From assembly GCA_036260415.1 (NCBI GenBank), contig DASZZX010000216.1, positions 1-13,909 of the forward strand: a stretch of DNA of 13,909 nucleotides, written 5' to 3'. Position numbers and translations under genes: made by a program. Source of the stretch: DASZZX01 sp036260415. GTDB lineage: Bacteria; Actinomycetota; Nitriliruptoria; Nitriliruptorales; JAHWKO01. The notes beneath the pieces are model-generated. The model was given only the letters and a program-made list of their open reading frames with translations. It searched no databases and was not told the origin of the DNA. Of the stretch, positions 1 to 6,697 are shown piece by piece. Every line of letters starts with the position of its first letter. Position 1 is the stretch's first letter.

Positions 1-13
1 GTGCGGCAGGACA

Positions 14-916
14 TCATCCGTCCAGCCGCTGACGCAGCTCGTCCCCGGTGGGCATGCCGTCGCGTGCGCCCTCAACCTCCACGGAGAACGCGGCCGCCGC
101 CACGCTCCGCTGGACCGCCTCGAGCAGCGGCCGACCCTCGGCGAGGCCGCCGGCGAGCACACCGTTCATGGTGTCGCCCGCACCGGTCGTGTCCCGCGCC
201 ACCACGGACGGAGGTCGGACCGTCGTCACCTCGTCCCCGGTGACGACCAGTGCCCCGTCCGCTCCCAGGCTCACCACGACCGGCCCGCCCGTCACCTCCT
301 CCGCCAGTCGTCGTGCGGCGACCTGCGGTTGGCCTGCGCCGGCGATCACCTCCAGCTCGCCGCGGTTCGGGGTCAGGATGGCCCCGGAACCGTGGAAGGC
401 GTCCAGCAGTTCCCGGGCGGGAGCGGGGTTGACCACCACCTGCCAGCCGGCGGCACGGCCGGCGTCCAGCGTCCGGGCGACCGCGGCGTCGGGCACCTCG
501 AACACCGTCAGGATCACGCCAGGACCGGGCAGCCCTGCGAGCAACCCCGCGAGGTCGTCCGCATCGACCTGCAGGTTGGCGCCGGAGGCCACGGCGATCT
601 GGTTGTCGCCGTTGCGGTCCACCGTCACCAGCGCGACCCCCGTCGCGCTGTCGGGGAGCCGGCCCACGCGCTCGGTCGACACGCCGTCGGCGACGAGGGC
701 CGCGACGGCACCCTCGCCGAGGTCGTCCTCGCCGACGGCTCCCAACAAGTGCACGTCGGCCCCGTAGCGCGCCGCCGCCACGGCCTGGTTGGCGCCCTTG
801 CCACCCCAGTGGCGTGCGAAGCGTCCGCCCGCCACGGTCTCACCGGGCCGAGGGAGCCGTTCGACCACGACGACGAAGTCGACATTGATCGACCCGACGA
901 CCACGACGCTACCCAT
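14..916 (-). CDS. rbsK: PfkB-family carbohydrate kinase, ribokinase-like
   Basis: Predicted cytosolic ATP-dependent sugar kinase, 300 residues, the usual ribokinase length. Seen: N-terminal strand with GSINVD (residues 8-13), the PfkB signature 1 region GGKGANQA (38-45), and the C-terminal signature DTTGAGDTMNG (242-252), in which Asp248 is the expected catalytic base within the GAGD anion hole. The segment GARDGMP near residue 282 matches the monovalent-cation-binding end of ribokinases. The ATG at 916 was chosen because the Rossmann-type first strand begins immediately after it; a longer frame to 1087 has no family similarity. The start overlaps the end of the upstream nucleoside hydrolase by 8 bp, and no strong independent ribosome site is visible, so translation is probably coupled. 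Inferred role: phosphorylating ribose released by the hydrolase. Another pentose or a nucleoside substrate is possible. A broken relative of part of this gene lies at 10561-10713. Confidence 0.9.
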   Translation of the reverse strand: MGSVVVVGSINVDFVVVVERLPRPGETVAGGRFARHWGGKGANQAVAAARYGADVHLLGAVGEDDLGEGAVAALVADGVSTERVGRLPDSATGVALVTVDRNGDNQIAVASGANLQVDADDLAGLLAGLPGPGVILTVFEVPDAAVARTLDAGRAAGWQVVVNPAPARELLDAFHGSGAILTPNRGELEVIAGAGQPQVAARRLAEEVTGGPVVVSLGADGALVVTGDEVTTVRPPSVVARDTTGAGDTMNGVLAGGLAEGRPLLEAVQRSVAAAAFSVEVEGARDGMPTGDELRQRLDG

Positions 917-1928
917 AGCTGAGCACCGTCTCGATGAACAGGTCGAAGAATCGGGCCACGTCGAGACGCAGACCGACCTCCGCGTTCCGAGGGGGACGTC
1001 GTCCCCGTTGGACGCCTGCGTCCTGGCTGCCGTTCTCCCCGGCCGCCGCGTCGTGGATCGGTTGGCGGGCCGTCTCGCCGGCCACATCCGGGACCGGACG
1101 TGTGTCGCAGACGGTCATGCCGCGCGTCAACTGGCCACGGAGCTCCACGTCGACGTGCATCCACGAGGCCTGGACCAGGGTGGGGTCGATCGTCCAGGCG
1201 ACCGCGCACGGGTCGTGGAGCGGGGCGCCCGCGAGGCCGGTTCGTGCGCTGACCCTCCTGCCGTAGAAGCCCAGGAGGTCGGCGCAGACCCTGCCCACTC
1301 GGGTCCCCGCGGCGCGCAGGCGGTCGAGCTCCTCGGGTCCCACCATGGCCTGGTGGGTCAGGTCAAGCCCCGCCATCCGGATCGGGACTCCGCTGGCGAA
1401 GACGAGTTGGGCCGCCTCCGGGTCCGCCCAGACGTTGAACTCGGCTGCCGGTGTCACGTTGCCGCCGGCGACCGCTCCGCCCATCAAGCTGATCTGCCCC
1501 AGGCGGCCCGCGAGCGTGGGCTCCAGTTGGAGCGCAGCGGCGACGTTGGTCAGAGGGCCGGTCGCCACGAGCGTGAGCGGCTCGTGTTGGACGGCGGCCT
1601 CGCGGATGAAGTCGACAGCGTGGCGACCTCGGGGTCGTATGACCGGCTCCGGCAGCTGGGCGCCGTCCAAGCCGGTCTCTCCGTGGACCTCGGCGGCGTG
1701 GTGCGCATGGCCGACGAAGGGACCGGCCGCGCCCGGGTACACCGCGATGTGCTCCAGACCCGCCAGCGTGAGGACCTTCAGCGCGTTTCGGGTCACCTTC
1801 CCCAGCGACTGGTTGCCGTGCACCGTCGTGATCCCGACCACATCGAGGTGGCGGGCGGCCAGCAGGATCGCCATGGCATCGTCCTGACCTGGGTCGCAGT
1901 CGAGGACGACGGCTGGCCGTTGGCTCAT
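909..1928 (-). CDS. Inosine/uridine-preferring nucleoside hydrolase
   Basis: Cytosolic N-ribosyl hydrolase that splits nucleosides into base and ribose; 339 residues, slightly longer than the usual 305-320. Seen: N-terminal DCDPGQDDAMAI (residues about 10-21), the family's calcium-binding Asp cluster; VHGNQ; an LTLVATGPLTN block; LMGGAV; EFNVWADPEAA; and PLHDPCAVAW with the conserved His-Asp pair near the C-terminal third. The ATG at 1928 is supported by a GGAG (1936-1939) seven bases upstream and by the typical start just before the first strand. It is first in a two-gene operon with the PfkB kinase, giving a hydrolyse-then-phosphorylate salvage route. Odd: about 35 extra polar, Gly/Ala/Arg-rich residues (about 278-312) sit between the TVCDTR strand and the usual PPxN segment, where relatives have a short loop. 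Base preference (purine or pyrimidine) cannot be told from sequence. Confidence 0.92.
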   Translation of the reverse strand: MSQRPAVVLDCDPGQDDAMAILLAARHLDVVGITTVHGNQSLGKVTRNALKVLTLAGLEHIAVYPGAAGPFVGHAHHAAEVHGETGLDGAQLPEPVIRPRGRHAVDFIREAAVQHEPLTLVATGPLTNVAAALQLEPTLAGRLGQISLMGGAVAGGNVTPAAEFNVWADPEAAQLVFASGVPIRMAGLDLTHQAMVGPEELDRLRAAGTRVGRVCADLLGFYGRRVSARTGLAGAPLHDPCAVAWTIDPTLVQASWMHVDVELRGQLTRGMTVCDTRPVPDVAGETARQPIHDAAAGENGSQDAGVQRGRRPPRNAEVGLRLDVARFFDLFIETVLSYG

Positions 1929-1961
1929 GCCAGTGCTCCGGATGGGTCGGCGCAGGCGACC

Positions 1962-1984
1962 CGGAGCGTAGGAGCAGAGCTCCG
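1962..1984. promoter_or_regulatory. Small inverted repeat upstream of nucleoside hydrolase
   Basis: Two overlapping inverted repeats lie 34-56 bp upstream of the hydrolase start: GGAGC-AGA-GCTCC (1971-1983) and CGGAGC (1962-1967) pairing with GCTCCG (1979-1984). The place suits an operator or 5'-leader hairpin for the salvage operon, but short GC-rich palindromes are common by chance here and no promoter boxes are convincing. Confidence 0.2.
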
Positions 1985-2026
1985 AGGCCGTCGCTGTTCG
2001 CAACTGTCGGCGGTGTCGCGGTGGCG

Positions 2027-2080
2027 GCCCCACAGGCGGCTGCGCTCCTCCAGGCCGCACAGGCGGCTGCGCTCCTCCAG
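2027..2080. repeat. 27-bp direct tandem duplication, two copies
   Basis: Copies at 2027-2053 and 2054-2080 differ at one base (C versus G at the fourth position). They lie between the divergent nucleoside hydrolase (start 1928) and the SnoaL-like gene (start 2212). Each unit contains CACAGGCGG and CTCCTCCAG. The unit is a multiple of three, but no credible gene crosses it. It could be a doubled regulator-binding site or a recent slippage product. Confidence 0.8.
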
Positions 2081-2211
2081 CTCGCGAACACCGCGCCGGG
2101 TCGTGCGGCGCCGTCCGGAACGGGACGCTCGTCCGTCGCCCTCGTCCTCGTACGGCCCCCCCGCGGTCTGCGGCCGGGTTACCGTCGGGACACCGGACGA
2201 CGGAGGCGTCG

Positions 2212-2697
2212 ATGCACGAGATCTTGGCCGAGGATCGTGGTCCGCAGGTCCATCCGCGCGCCCGCGAGCAGCTGCGACGGCCGATCGACTCCGACGAGTA
2301 CGTGACGATCCGCGAACGGTGGAAGCAGCACTCGATCGCGGAGGACGCCCGTGACCTGGAGGGGTTGATCGCCACGCTCACCGACGACTGCGTGTACGAG
2401 CTGGTCGGCTCGGGTCAACGCTGGGAGGGCCACGACGGCGCACGCAGGTTCTACACCGAGTTCCTCGGCGCCTTCCCTGACGTCAGGTTCTACCTCCAGG
2501 ACATCGTCATCGGCCCCCAGGGTGTCTGCGAGGTGGCGCAGGTCACCGGCACCTTCGCGCGGGACTTCGCCGGCAGGGCCGCCACCGGCGAACCGCGGCG
2601 CTGGACCGTGGTGATCGTGTTCCCATGGGACCCTGACCGCAGACTGTTCCGTGGGGAGCGGGTGCTGCCCGTGTGGGGAGACGACCGGGTCGGGTGA
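2212..2697 (+). CDS. SnoaL/NTF2-like domain protein (nuclear transport factor 2 family)
   Basis: A 161-residue protein with one cone-shaped NTF2/SnoaL-like domain (about residues 28-150). Seen: helix YVTIRERWKQHSIAEDARDLEGLIATLTDDCVYEL, the GHDGARRFYTEFLGAFPDVRF block typical of SnoaL-like polyketide-cyclase and ester-cyclase relatives, then beta strands through WTVVIVFPW. These small proteins act as enzymes (cyclases, isomerases, hydratases) or as ligand binders, and the sequence does not decide which. The ATG at 2212 is preceded by GGAGG (2202-2206) at good spacing. The first 25 residues (charged, Pro/Arg-containing) lie outside the domain. It diverges from the nucleoside hydrolase and is followed by a 460-bp gap before the peroxidase on the same strand, so a functional link to the peroxidase is only a possibility. 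Confidence 0.8.
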   Translation: MHEILAEDRGPQVHPRAREQLRRPIDSDEYVTIRERWKQHSIAEDARDLEGLIATLTDDCVYELVGSGQRWEGHDGARRFYTEFLGAFPDVRFYLQDIVIGPQGVCEVAQVTGTFARDFAGRAATGEPRRWTVVIVFPWDPDRRLFRGERVLPVWGDDRVG

Positions 2698-3161
2698 CGT
2701 CGGGGCGGTGTCCGGTGGACGCTCACCGTGCGCGCCCTGGCTGGTTGCGCGTACCCAGTCAGGCTGTCGTCCCGGGATGGCGGGGGCTGTCGGTTCCAGC
2801 CCTCGGATCTCCCGCTCGTCGGCTGCCAGGTAGTGCGCAGCGACTGAGCGGGCCTGGGTTCGCTGATCAACGACCTCGACGAGGTCGCTCCGGCGTTCCT
2901 CGTCGGCTCGACGCCGACCTGCCAGCAACTTCCACCTGAAGACGTCCGGCGGTGAGCGGAACGGGTCTTGCCGTTCCGAGGTCTTCGAGGCCGGTATGCC
3001 TCATTCCCCCCCCCCGGAACAGGCCACGCAGAGGTATCCTGCGATCGCCGCTCGTGCGCCATGCGGCCCACCCACTGTGGGGCGGCTGAGCGCAGCGTTC
3101 CTGGGAGGCCGGCTTCCTGCAGGTTCGGTGGCGCCGACCTCGGGAAGGAGTCTTGACGGTT
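2698..3161. other. Gene-poor stretch between SnoaL-like gene and peroxidase
   Basis: No convincing complete gene on either strand. A short plus-strand reading at about 2845-2955 (…SLINDLDEVAPAFLVG…, ending at TGA 2953-2955) looks protein-like but has no start and follows a stop, so it may be a fragment. The stretch also holds a perfect 17-bp palindrome (8+1+8, 2871-2887) and a ten-cytosine run (3006-3015). The peroxidase promoter should lie here; a TATCCT at 3035-3040 is the only weak -10-like candidate, without a matching -35. Confidence 0.5.
3006..3015. repeat. Poly-C tract, ten bases, upstream of peroxidase
   Basis: An uninterrupted run of ten C residues about 150 bp upstream of the peroxidase start, in non-coding DNA. 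It is the longest homopolymer I saw in the window. Such runs are prone to replication slippage and also to sequencing-length errors. Confidence 0.85.
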
Positions 3162-4892
3162 ATGGACGCATCCGGGGACCGCAGATTGGATGCCCGCAGG
3201 TTGTCGGGTGGCGCCCAGCCCCTACAGGGCGAGCGACTCGAGCACGGCGGCGTGCCTGGGAGCCCCAAGCGCCTCAGACGGGATCTCTCGCGTGATGGTC
3301 TGGGCAACCGAGCCGAGACCTACCTGCTGACACACTTCCGGAGGACATGGCAAGCGGTCCAACGGGTCCCGAAGTTGGAGAGCGCAATCAACGCATTCCT
3401 CATCGACTACGCGATCGGCAAGAGCGAGCCCCGCCCGCACCCCTTCAGCACGATGAGCCCCTATACATCGTGGGAGTCGCTCACTGATCGGACCTGGAGC
3501 GGACTCAATCTCGCGCCGGATCCGGCCTTCCGGGCCGGCCTGCCGCCTGTGGAGAAGGTTCTCGAGCTGTTCCGGCGACCGACGGGCCACATCAAGCTCT
3601 CGCCGAAGTCGACCGTTCTGTTTTCGTCCTTCGCACAGTGGTTCACGGATGGCTTCCTCCGAACCGATCGTCAGGACCCGAGGAGGAACACCTCCAACCA
3701 TGACATCGACCTGAGCCCCCTCTATGGACTCAGCCGTCGCGATACGGAATTCTTGCGGCTCTTCCAGGGAGGAAAGCTGAAGAGTCAATGGATCAATGGC
3801 GAGGAATACCCTCCCTTCTACTTCGACTCGGAAGGGCAGGTACGGCCCGAGTTCAAGAAGAGCGCGAGTCACCTCCTGCCTCTGCTGGTGCCTCCGGGAT
3901 TACCTAGGGAGCGTTCCGCGAAGCTTTTCGCCATGGGCGTTGAGCGCGCGAACGTGCACGTCGGCTATGTAATGTTCAACACCCTCTTCTTGCGCGAGCA
4001 CAATCGGATCTGTGATGTGCTTGCACGTGAGTATCCGCACTGGGACGACGAACGGCTGTTTCAGACCGCGCGGAACATCCTCATCGTCCTCCTCATGAAG
4101 CTGGTCATCAACGAATACATCAACCACATTGCCCCCTACCATTTCGAATTCAGGCTCGATCCCCCGATCGGAGGGGCCAAGCGCTGGTACCGGCAGAATT
4201 GGATGACGGTCGAGTTCGATCTCCTTTATCGCTGGCACAGCCTCGTCCCCGATACTTTGGATCTGCCTGATCGGCGTCTTCCCATAGTGGAGACGGTCTA
4301 CAACAACAGCATCCTCATCGAGCGGGGCTTGGGACCTCTATTTGACGCGGCAAGTCGGCAAGCGGCGGGCGAGGTCACGTTGGGCAACACCCACCCGTTG
4401 CTGCTCGAAACCGAGGAGGCGAGCATTCGCCTCGGCCGCTCCGCCGAACTGCCGGGCTACAACGCCTATCGAGAGGCGAACGGGTTCCCTCGTGTGACGC
4501 GTTTCGAGCAGATCTCCTCCGATCCCGAGATCGTCGGAGGGCTTCGCGACGTGTACGGCGAGGTGGACCGGATCGAGTTCTACGTGGGGCTGTTCGCCGA
4601 GGACGTGCGGCCCGACTCGGTTCTGCCAGCGCTGGTCGGAAGAATGGTCGGCATCGATGCTTTCTCCCAAGCCCTGACGAACCCGCTGGTCGCCGAGAAC
4701 ATCTACAACGAACAGACGTTCTCGCCGGTCGGGCTGAAGACGATCAACGAGACCCACTGTCTGTCTGACCTGCTGCACCGGAACATCGGCGAGAAAGGTC
4801 AGCGCTATCTGGTCACGATGACGCAAGAAGGCCCCGGAACCCGGCATCGGACGGGTCCTATGCGCGGGGACAGCCCCAGTCGTTCCTCCTAA
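3162..4892 (+). CDS. Cyclooxygenase-like haem peroxidase (animal haem peroxidase family)
   Basis: A 576-residue relative of prostaglandin G/H synthase-type fatty-acid dioxygenases; expected to bind haem and oxygenate a lipid. Seen, by recall alignment with COX-1: SWES (103-106), FAQ (157-159, COX Gln203), YG and LRLFQGGKLKSQ (about 188-209), the hallmark LREHNRICD (277-285), DERLFQTARNILI (296-308), and EFDLLYRWHSLVPD (351-364). In the last block Tyr356 matches radical Tyr385 and His359 matches proximal haem ligand His388. FS at 501-502 matches Ser530. No EGF-like domain or signal peptide is visible. Odd: Asp163 stands where COX has distal His207, so the peroxidase half-reaction may be altered, unless bacterial relatives normally have this. 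The start is uncertain: AAGGAG at 3145-3150 is 11 nt from ATG 3162 but only 2 nt from TTG 3153, so ATG is preferred. Lower G+C than neighbours suggests acquisition. It stands alone, with no operon partner. Confidence 0.9.
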   Translation: MDASGDRRLDARRLSGGAQPLQGERLEHGGVPGSPKRLRRDLSRDGLGNRAETYLLTHFRRTWQAVQRVPKLESAINAFLIDYAIGKSEPRPHPFSTMSPYTSWESLTDRTWSGLNLAPDPAFRAGLPPVEKVLELFRRPTGHIKLSPKSTVLFSSFAQWFTDGFLRTDRQDPRRNTSNHDIDLSPLYGLSRRDTEFLRLFQGGKLKSQWINGEEYPPFYFDSEGQVRPEFKKSASHLLPLLVPPGLPRERSAKLFAMGVERANVHVGYVMFNTLFLREHNRICDVLAREYPHWDDERLFQTARNILIVLLMKLVINEYINHIAPYHFEFRLDPPIGGAKRWYRQNWMTVEFDLLYRWHSLVPDTLDLPDRRLPIVETVYNNSILIERGLGPLFDAASRQAAGEVTLGNTHPLLLETEEASIRLGRSAELPGYNAYREANGFPRVTRFEQISSDPEIVGGLRDVYGEVDRIEFYVGLFAEDVRPDSVLPALVGRMVGIDAFSQALTNPLVAENIYNEQTFSPVGLKTINETHCLSDLLHRNIGEKGQRYLVTMTQEGPGTRHRTGPMRGDSPSRSS

Positions 4893-5141
4893 TCCAGCGC
4901 TCGCACCAAGAGGTCCCCCGGACTCGGCGCGGCGGGGACCCGGACGGCACCACCTGCGGCCCTACCCAGGTGTCGGTCGACGACCGACGGGCGGCTCTGC
5001 TCGACATCCACTTCCCGGCAGATACGGGTTCTAGGGCGCGGCGCTCCGACGGCTTCTCGCAGGCCACCGGCCCGGGGAGGGCCTCCCAGTTCCGCCGTCA
5101 CCTTCTGAACGTTCCGTGCCCATGCGCCGGGGAGTTTTACG
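4893..5141. other. Non-coding stretch after peroxidase
   Basis: No supported gene. It holds a perfect 17-bp palindrome (8+1+8) at 4972-4988 centred on 4980, too far from the peroxidase stop to be a typical terminator and without a T-run. Composition returns to the GC-rich background. Confidence 0.5.
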
Positions 5142-5418
5142 GGTCTTCGCCACTGAAGTGGGTCAGGCTGCGTTGGTGAGGGTGCAAGACCTGATCCTCG
5201 GGTGGTCGCGACCTTACGTGGCTGGCCGGCGTGGAGCATGATGCGGGCGCGGTACAGTGTGACGGCGGTAGTCGTGCAGGCGATGCAGCTCGATCAGGCC
5301 GCAGTCCGGGCACCCCTGCACGTCCACCGGCAGCTCCACCTCGGCGACAGGTGACCAGATCGACGACGGGCAGCTTGCCGGGCAGATTGCTGCTCGCGGT
5401 GCCGGCGTGGCCGTCATG
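5142..5418 (-). mobile_element. Possible degenerate insertion-sequence remnant (ISL3-like)
   Basis: Weak evidence from two features. At 5142 the sequence GGGTCTTCGCCACTGAAGTG resembles the GG(C/G)TCTT ends of ISL3-family elements. On the minus strand, a frame from about 5418 to 5214 contains VQGCPDCGL (coding DNA about 5293-5319), like the N-terminal CxxC zinc finger of ISL3 transposases, and stops soon after. The catalytic region is absent, and no matching second end or target duplication was found. If real, it is an internally deleted relic. It could equally be unrelated non-coding DNA. Confidence 0.2.
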
Positions 5419-5912
5419 GTGTCCTCCGCTGTCTCATCTGGTGTCCACGACCAGTTGCGCGACGCGATCACTGATGGTCGGTTGCCGATCGGGGCCAGGC
5501 TGACCCCATCGCCGGCGGTGGCGGCCGAGCTGGAGGTGTCGCGTTCCACGGCCACGGACGCGTGCGAGCGGCTGGCTGCCGAGGGCTACGTCGAGGGCCG
5601 TCACGGTGGCGGCAGCGTCGTGGTCGTCGGCGCCCTGCCACTACCCTCGAACCACGCGGCGTCGCACAGCGAGGTCGTCCCCACGCTGGATGCGGCCACG
5701 ATCGGCCGCTACGGACCCTCGCCGGTCGCGCGCTGCGACCTGACGGGCAGGGCGCGTGGACGCACGCTTGTTCCCGGTGGGTCGAGTAGCCAGGCTACCC
5801 GCCCGCGACCAGCGTGGTGCGCAGCCAGGGCGTCGAGGTGGTCGGCGTGCCGGTCGACGAGGACGGTCTCGTGGTCGAGGCGCTGCCGCCCGAGGCGCGG
5901 TTCGTGCATCGC
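5416..5912 (+). pseudogene. Broken MocR-type regulator (GntR winged helix plus aminotransferase remnant)
   Basis: MocR/PdxR regulators join an N-terminal GntR winged helix-turn-helix to a large aminotransferase-like domain (about 450-500 residues in total). Here the DNA-binding domain is well kept from the ATG at 5416: VHDQLRDAITDGRLP, then VAAELEVSRSTATDACERLAAEGYVEGRHGGGSVVV. About 35 codons later recognisable homology stops. It resumes in a different frame at 5778 as WVE, then a TAG stop at 5787-5789, then PGYPPATSVV…VPVDEDGLVVEALPPEARFVH. That is the MocR block normally reading WVE(E/D)PGYP. So the gene has lost most of the aminotransferase N-terminal half, is shifted in frame, has a nonsense codon at the Glu/Asp after WVE, and is truncated after about residue 5912 in DNA terms. 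It is unlikely to be functional, though a free winged-helix peptide could still be made. Confidence 0.75.
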
Positions 5913-6031
5913 AAGGCCCGCGACAAACGTGATTCTGCGCCCGAGGGCTCTGGCCCGTGGTGCCCACGATGCTCGCGGGCATCCAGCGTCAAGGATCGTC
6001 CGCTTGGGGCCTACGCCCTACTCCGTGGGGG

Positions 6032-6059
6032 GTAGGTGTTGGCAGAGGGCTGCCCCTAC
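6032..6059. other. Imperfect hairpin after MocR remnant
   Basis: GTAGG (6032-6036) and GGCAG (6041-6045) pair with CTGCC (6050-6054) and CCTAC (6055-6059) around an AGGG loop, giving a ten-pair stem with a four-base bulge on one side. There is no T-run, so it is not a textbook terminator. It may mark the old 3' end of the regulator, or be chance. Confidence 0.3.
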
Positions 6060-6166
6060 GCGGTAGCCACGGTGCCTTCCCCTGGAGGACGCGGTTGTCG
6101 GTGATACCCGGACAATGTCCACATCCCGCATCCGGGTCACCCGCGAGCAGCCGAAAGCGATCCTCC

Positions 6167-6697
6167 ATGACTCTCCCTGAAGCTCCCAGCGATCCGCGTG
6201 TCGACGAGCCGCCACCCGTTGCGGTGACCGACCTCCGATGGCTCAGCCTGCAGCGCGGTGTCGCCGTGGGGATGGTCCTGACCTTCGTCGCCCTGCTGCT
6301 GCTGGCACCTGAGATCCTCGACGCGCCACTGGTGCCCGCAGCGCTGTTTGCCGTCGCACTCGCGCTGACCGGCTGGCGCCCGCTGGGCGCCGCGATCGCG
6401 ATCGGCGTACTTGCGACGCTTTGGCTCGCGACCCAGGTGGTGACCATCCGCGCGTTGCTGCCAGATCTCGCACGGCCTCAGGACACCGCCCTCTTCGTCA
6501 TCACGTTGGCCATGCTCATAGTGCCGACAGCCGGGGCCGTAGCGTTGGTGGGCATGCTCCGTCGTTGTTCCGGGCACATCGCGACGATCGTGCTGCAGGG
6601 CACGGGCCTTGTCCTGCTCGCCGGCGCGCTGGTTGGCGTTGTGGCCGGTGCCGTGGTGGAAGACACCCCGCCACCGGTCTCCGAAGCCCGACCGTGA
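6167..6697 (+). CDS. Five-helix membrane protein (probably the N-terminal part of a membrane-cupredoxin protein)
   Basis: A 176-residue protein with a charged, Pro-rich cytoplasmic-looking N-terminus (1-28), followed by five hydrophobic segments at about 31-50, 54-68, 70-91, 105-127 and 136-159. I recognise no enzyme family. The five-helix count with a cytoplasmic N-terminus would place the C-terminus outside. The frame ends at TGA 6695-6697, exactly where a cupredoxin domain begins one frame over (GTG at 6694), and that domain's second half returns to this gene's frame. The simplest reading is one ancestral protein of about 260 residues: membrane anchor plus external copper domain. The ATG at 6167 was chosen because the upstream frame (from 5957) is not protein-like; the ribosome site is weak. 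It may be an intact membrane protein in its own right or a truncated one. Confidence 0.6.
   Translation: MTLPEAPSDPRVDEPPPVAVTDLRWLSLQRGVAVGMVLTFVALLLLAPEILDAPLVPAALFAVALALTGWRPLGAAIAIGVLATLWLATQVVTIRALLPDLARPQDTALFVITLAMLIVPTAGAVALVGMLRRCSGHIATIVLQGTGLVLLAGALVGVVAGAVVEDTPPPVSEARP

Noticed and set aside
909..2354. Long open frames on the plus strand opposite the nucleoside hydrolase and kinase (for example 789-2354)
   Set aside because: Arg/Pro/Ser-rich translations with no family features; they mirror genuine minus-strand genes whose motifs are unambiguous.
2179..3071. Minus-strand frames over the SnoaL-like gene and the following gap
   Set aside because: Composition is Arg/Pro/Ser-rich, no family recognised, and they conflict with the well-supported plus-strand gene.
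2963..5148. ACGGGTCTT occurring on both sides of the peroxidase as insertion-sequence ends
   Set aside because: The two copies are in direct rather than inverted orientation and share only nine bases.
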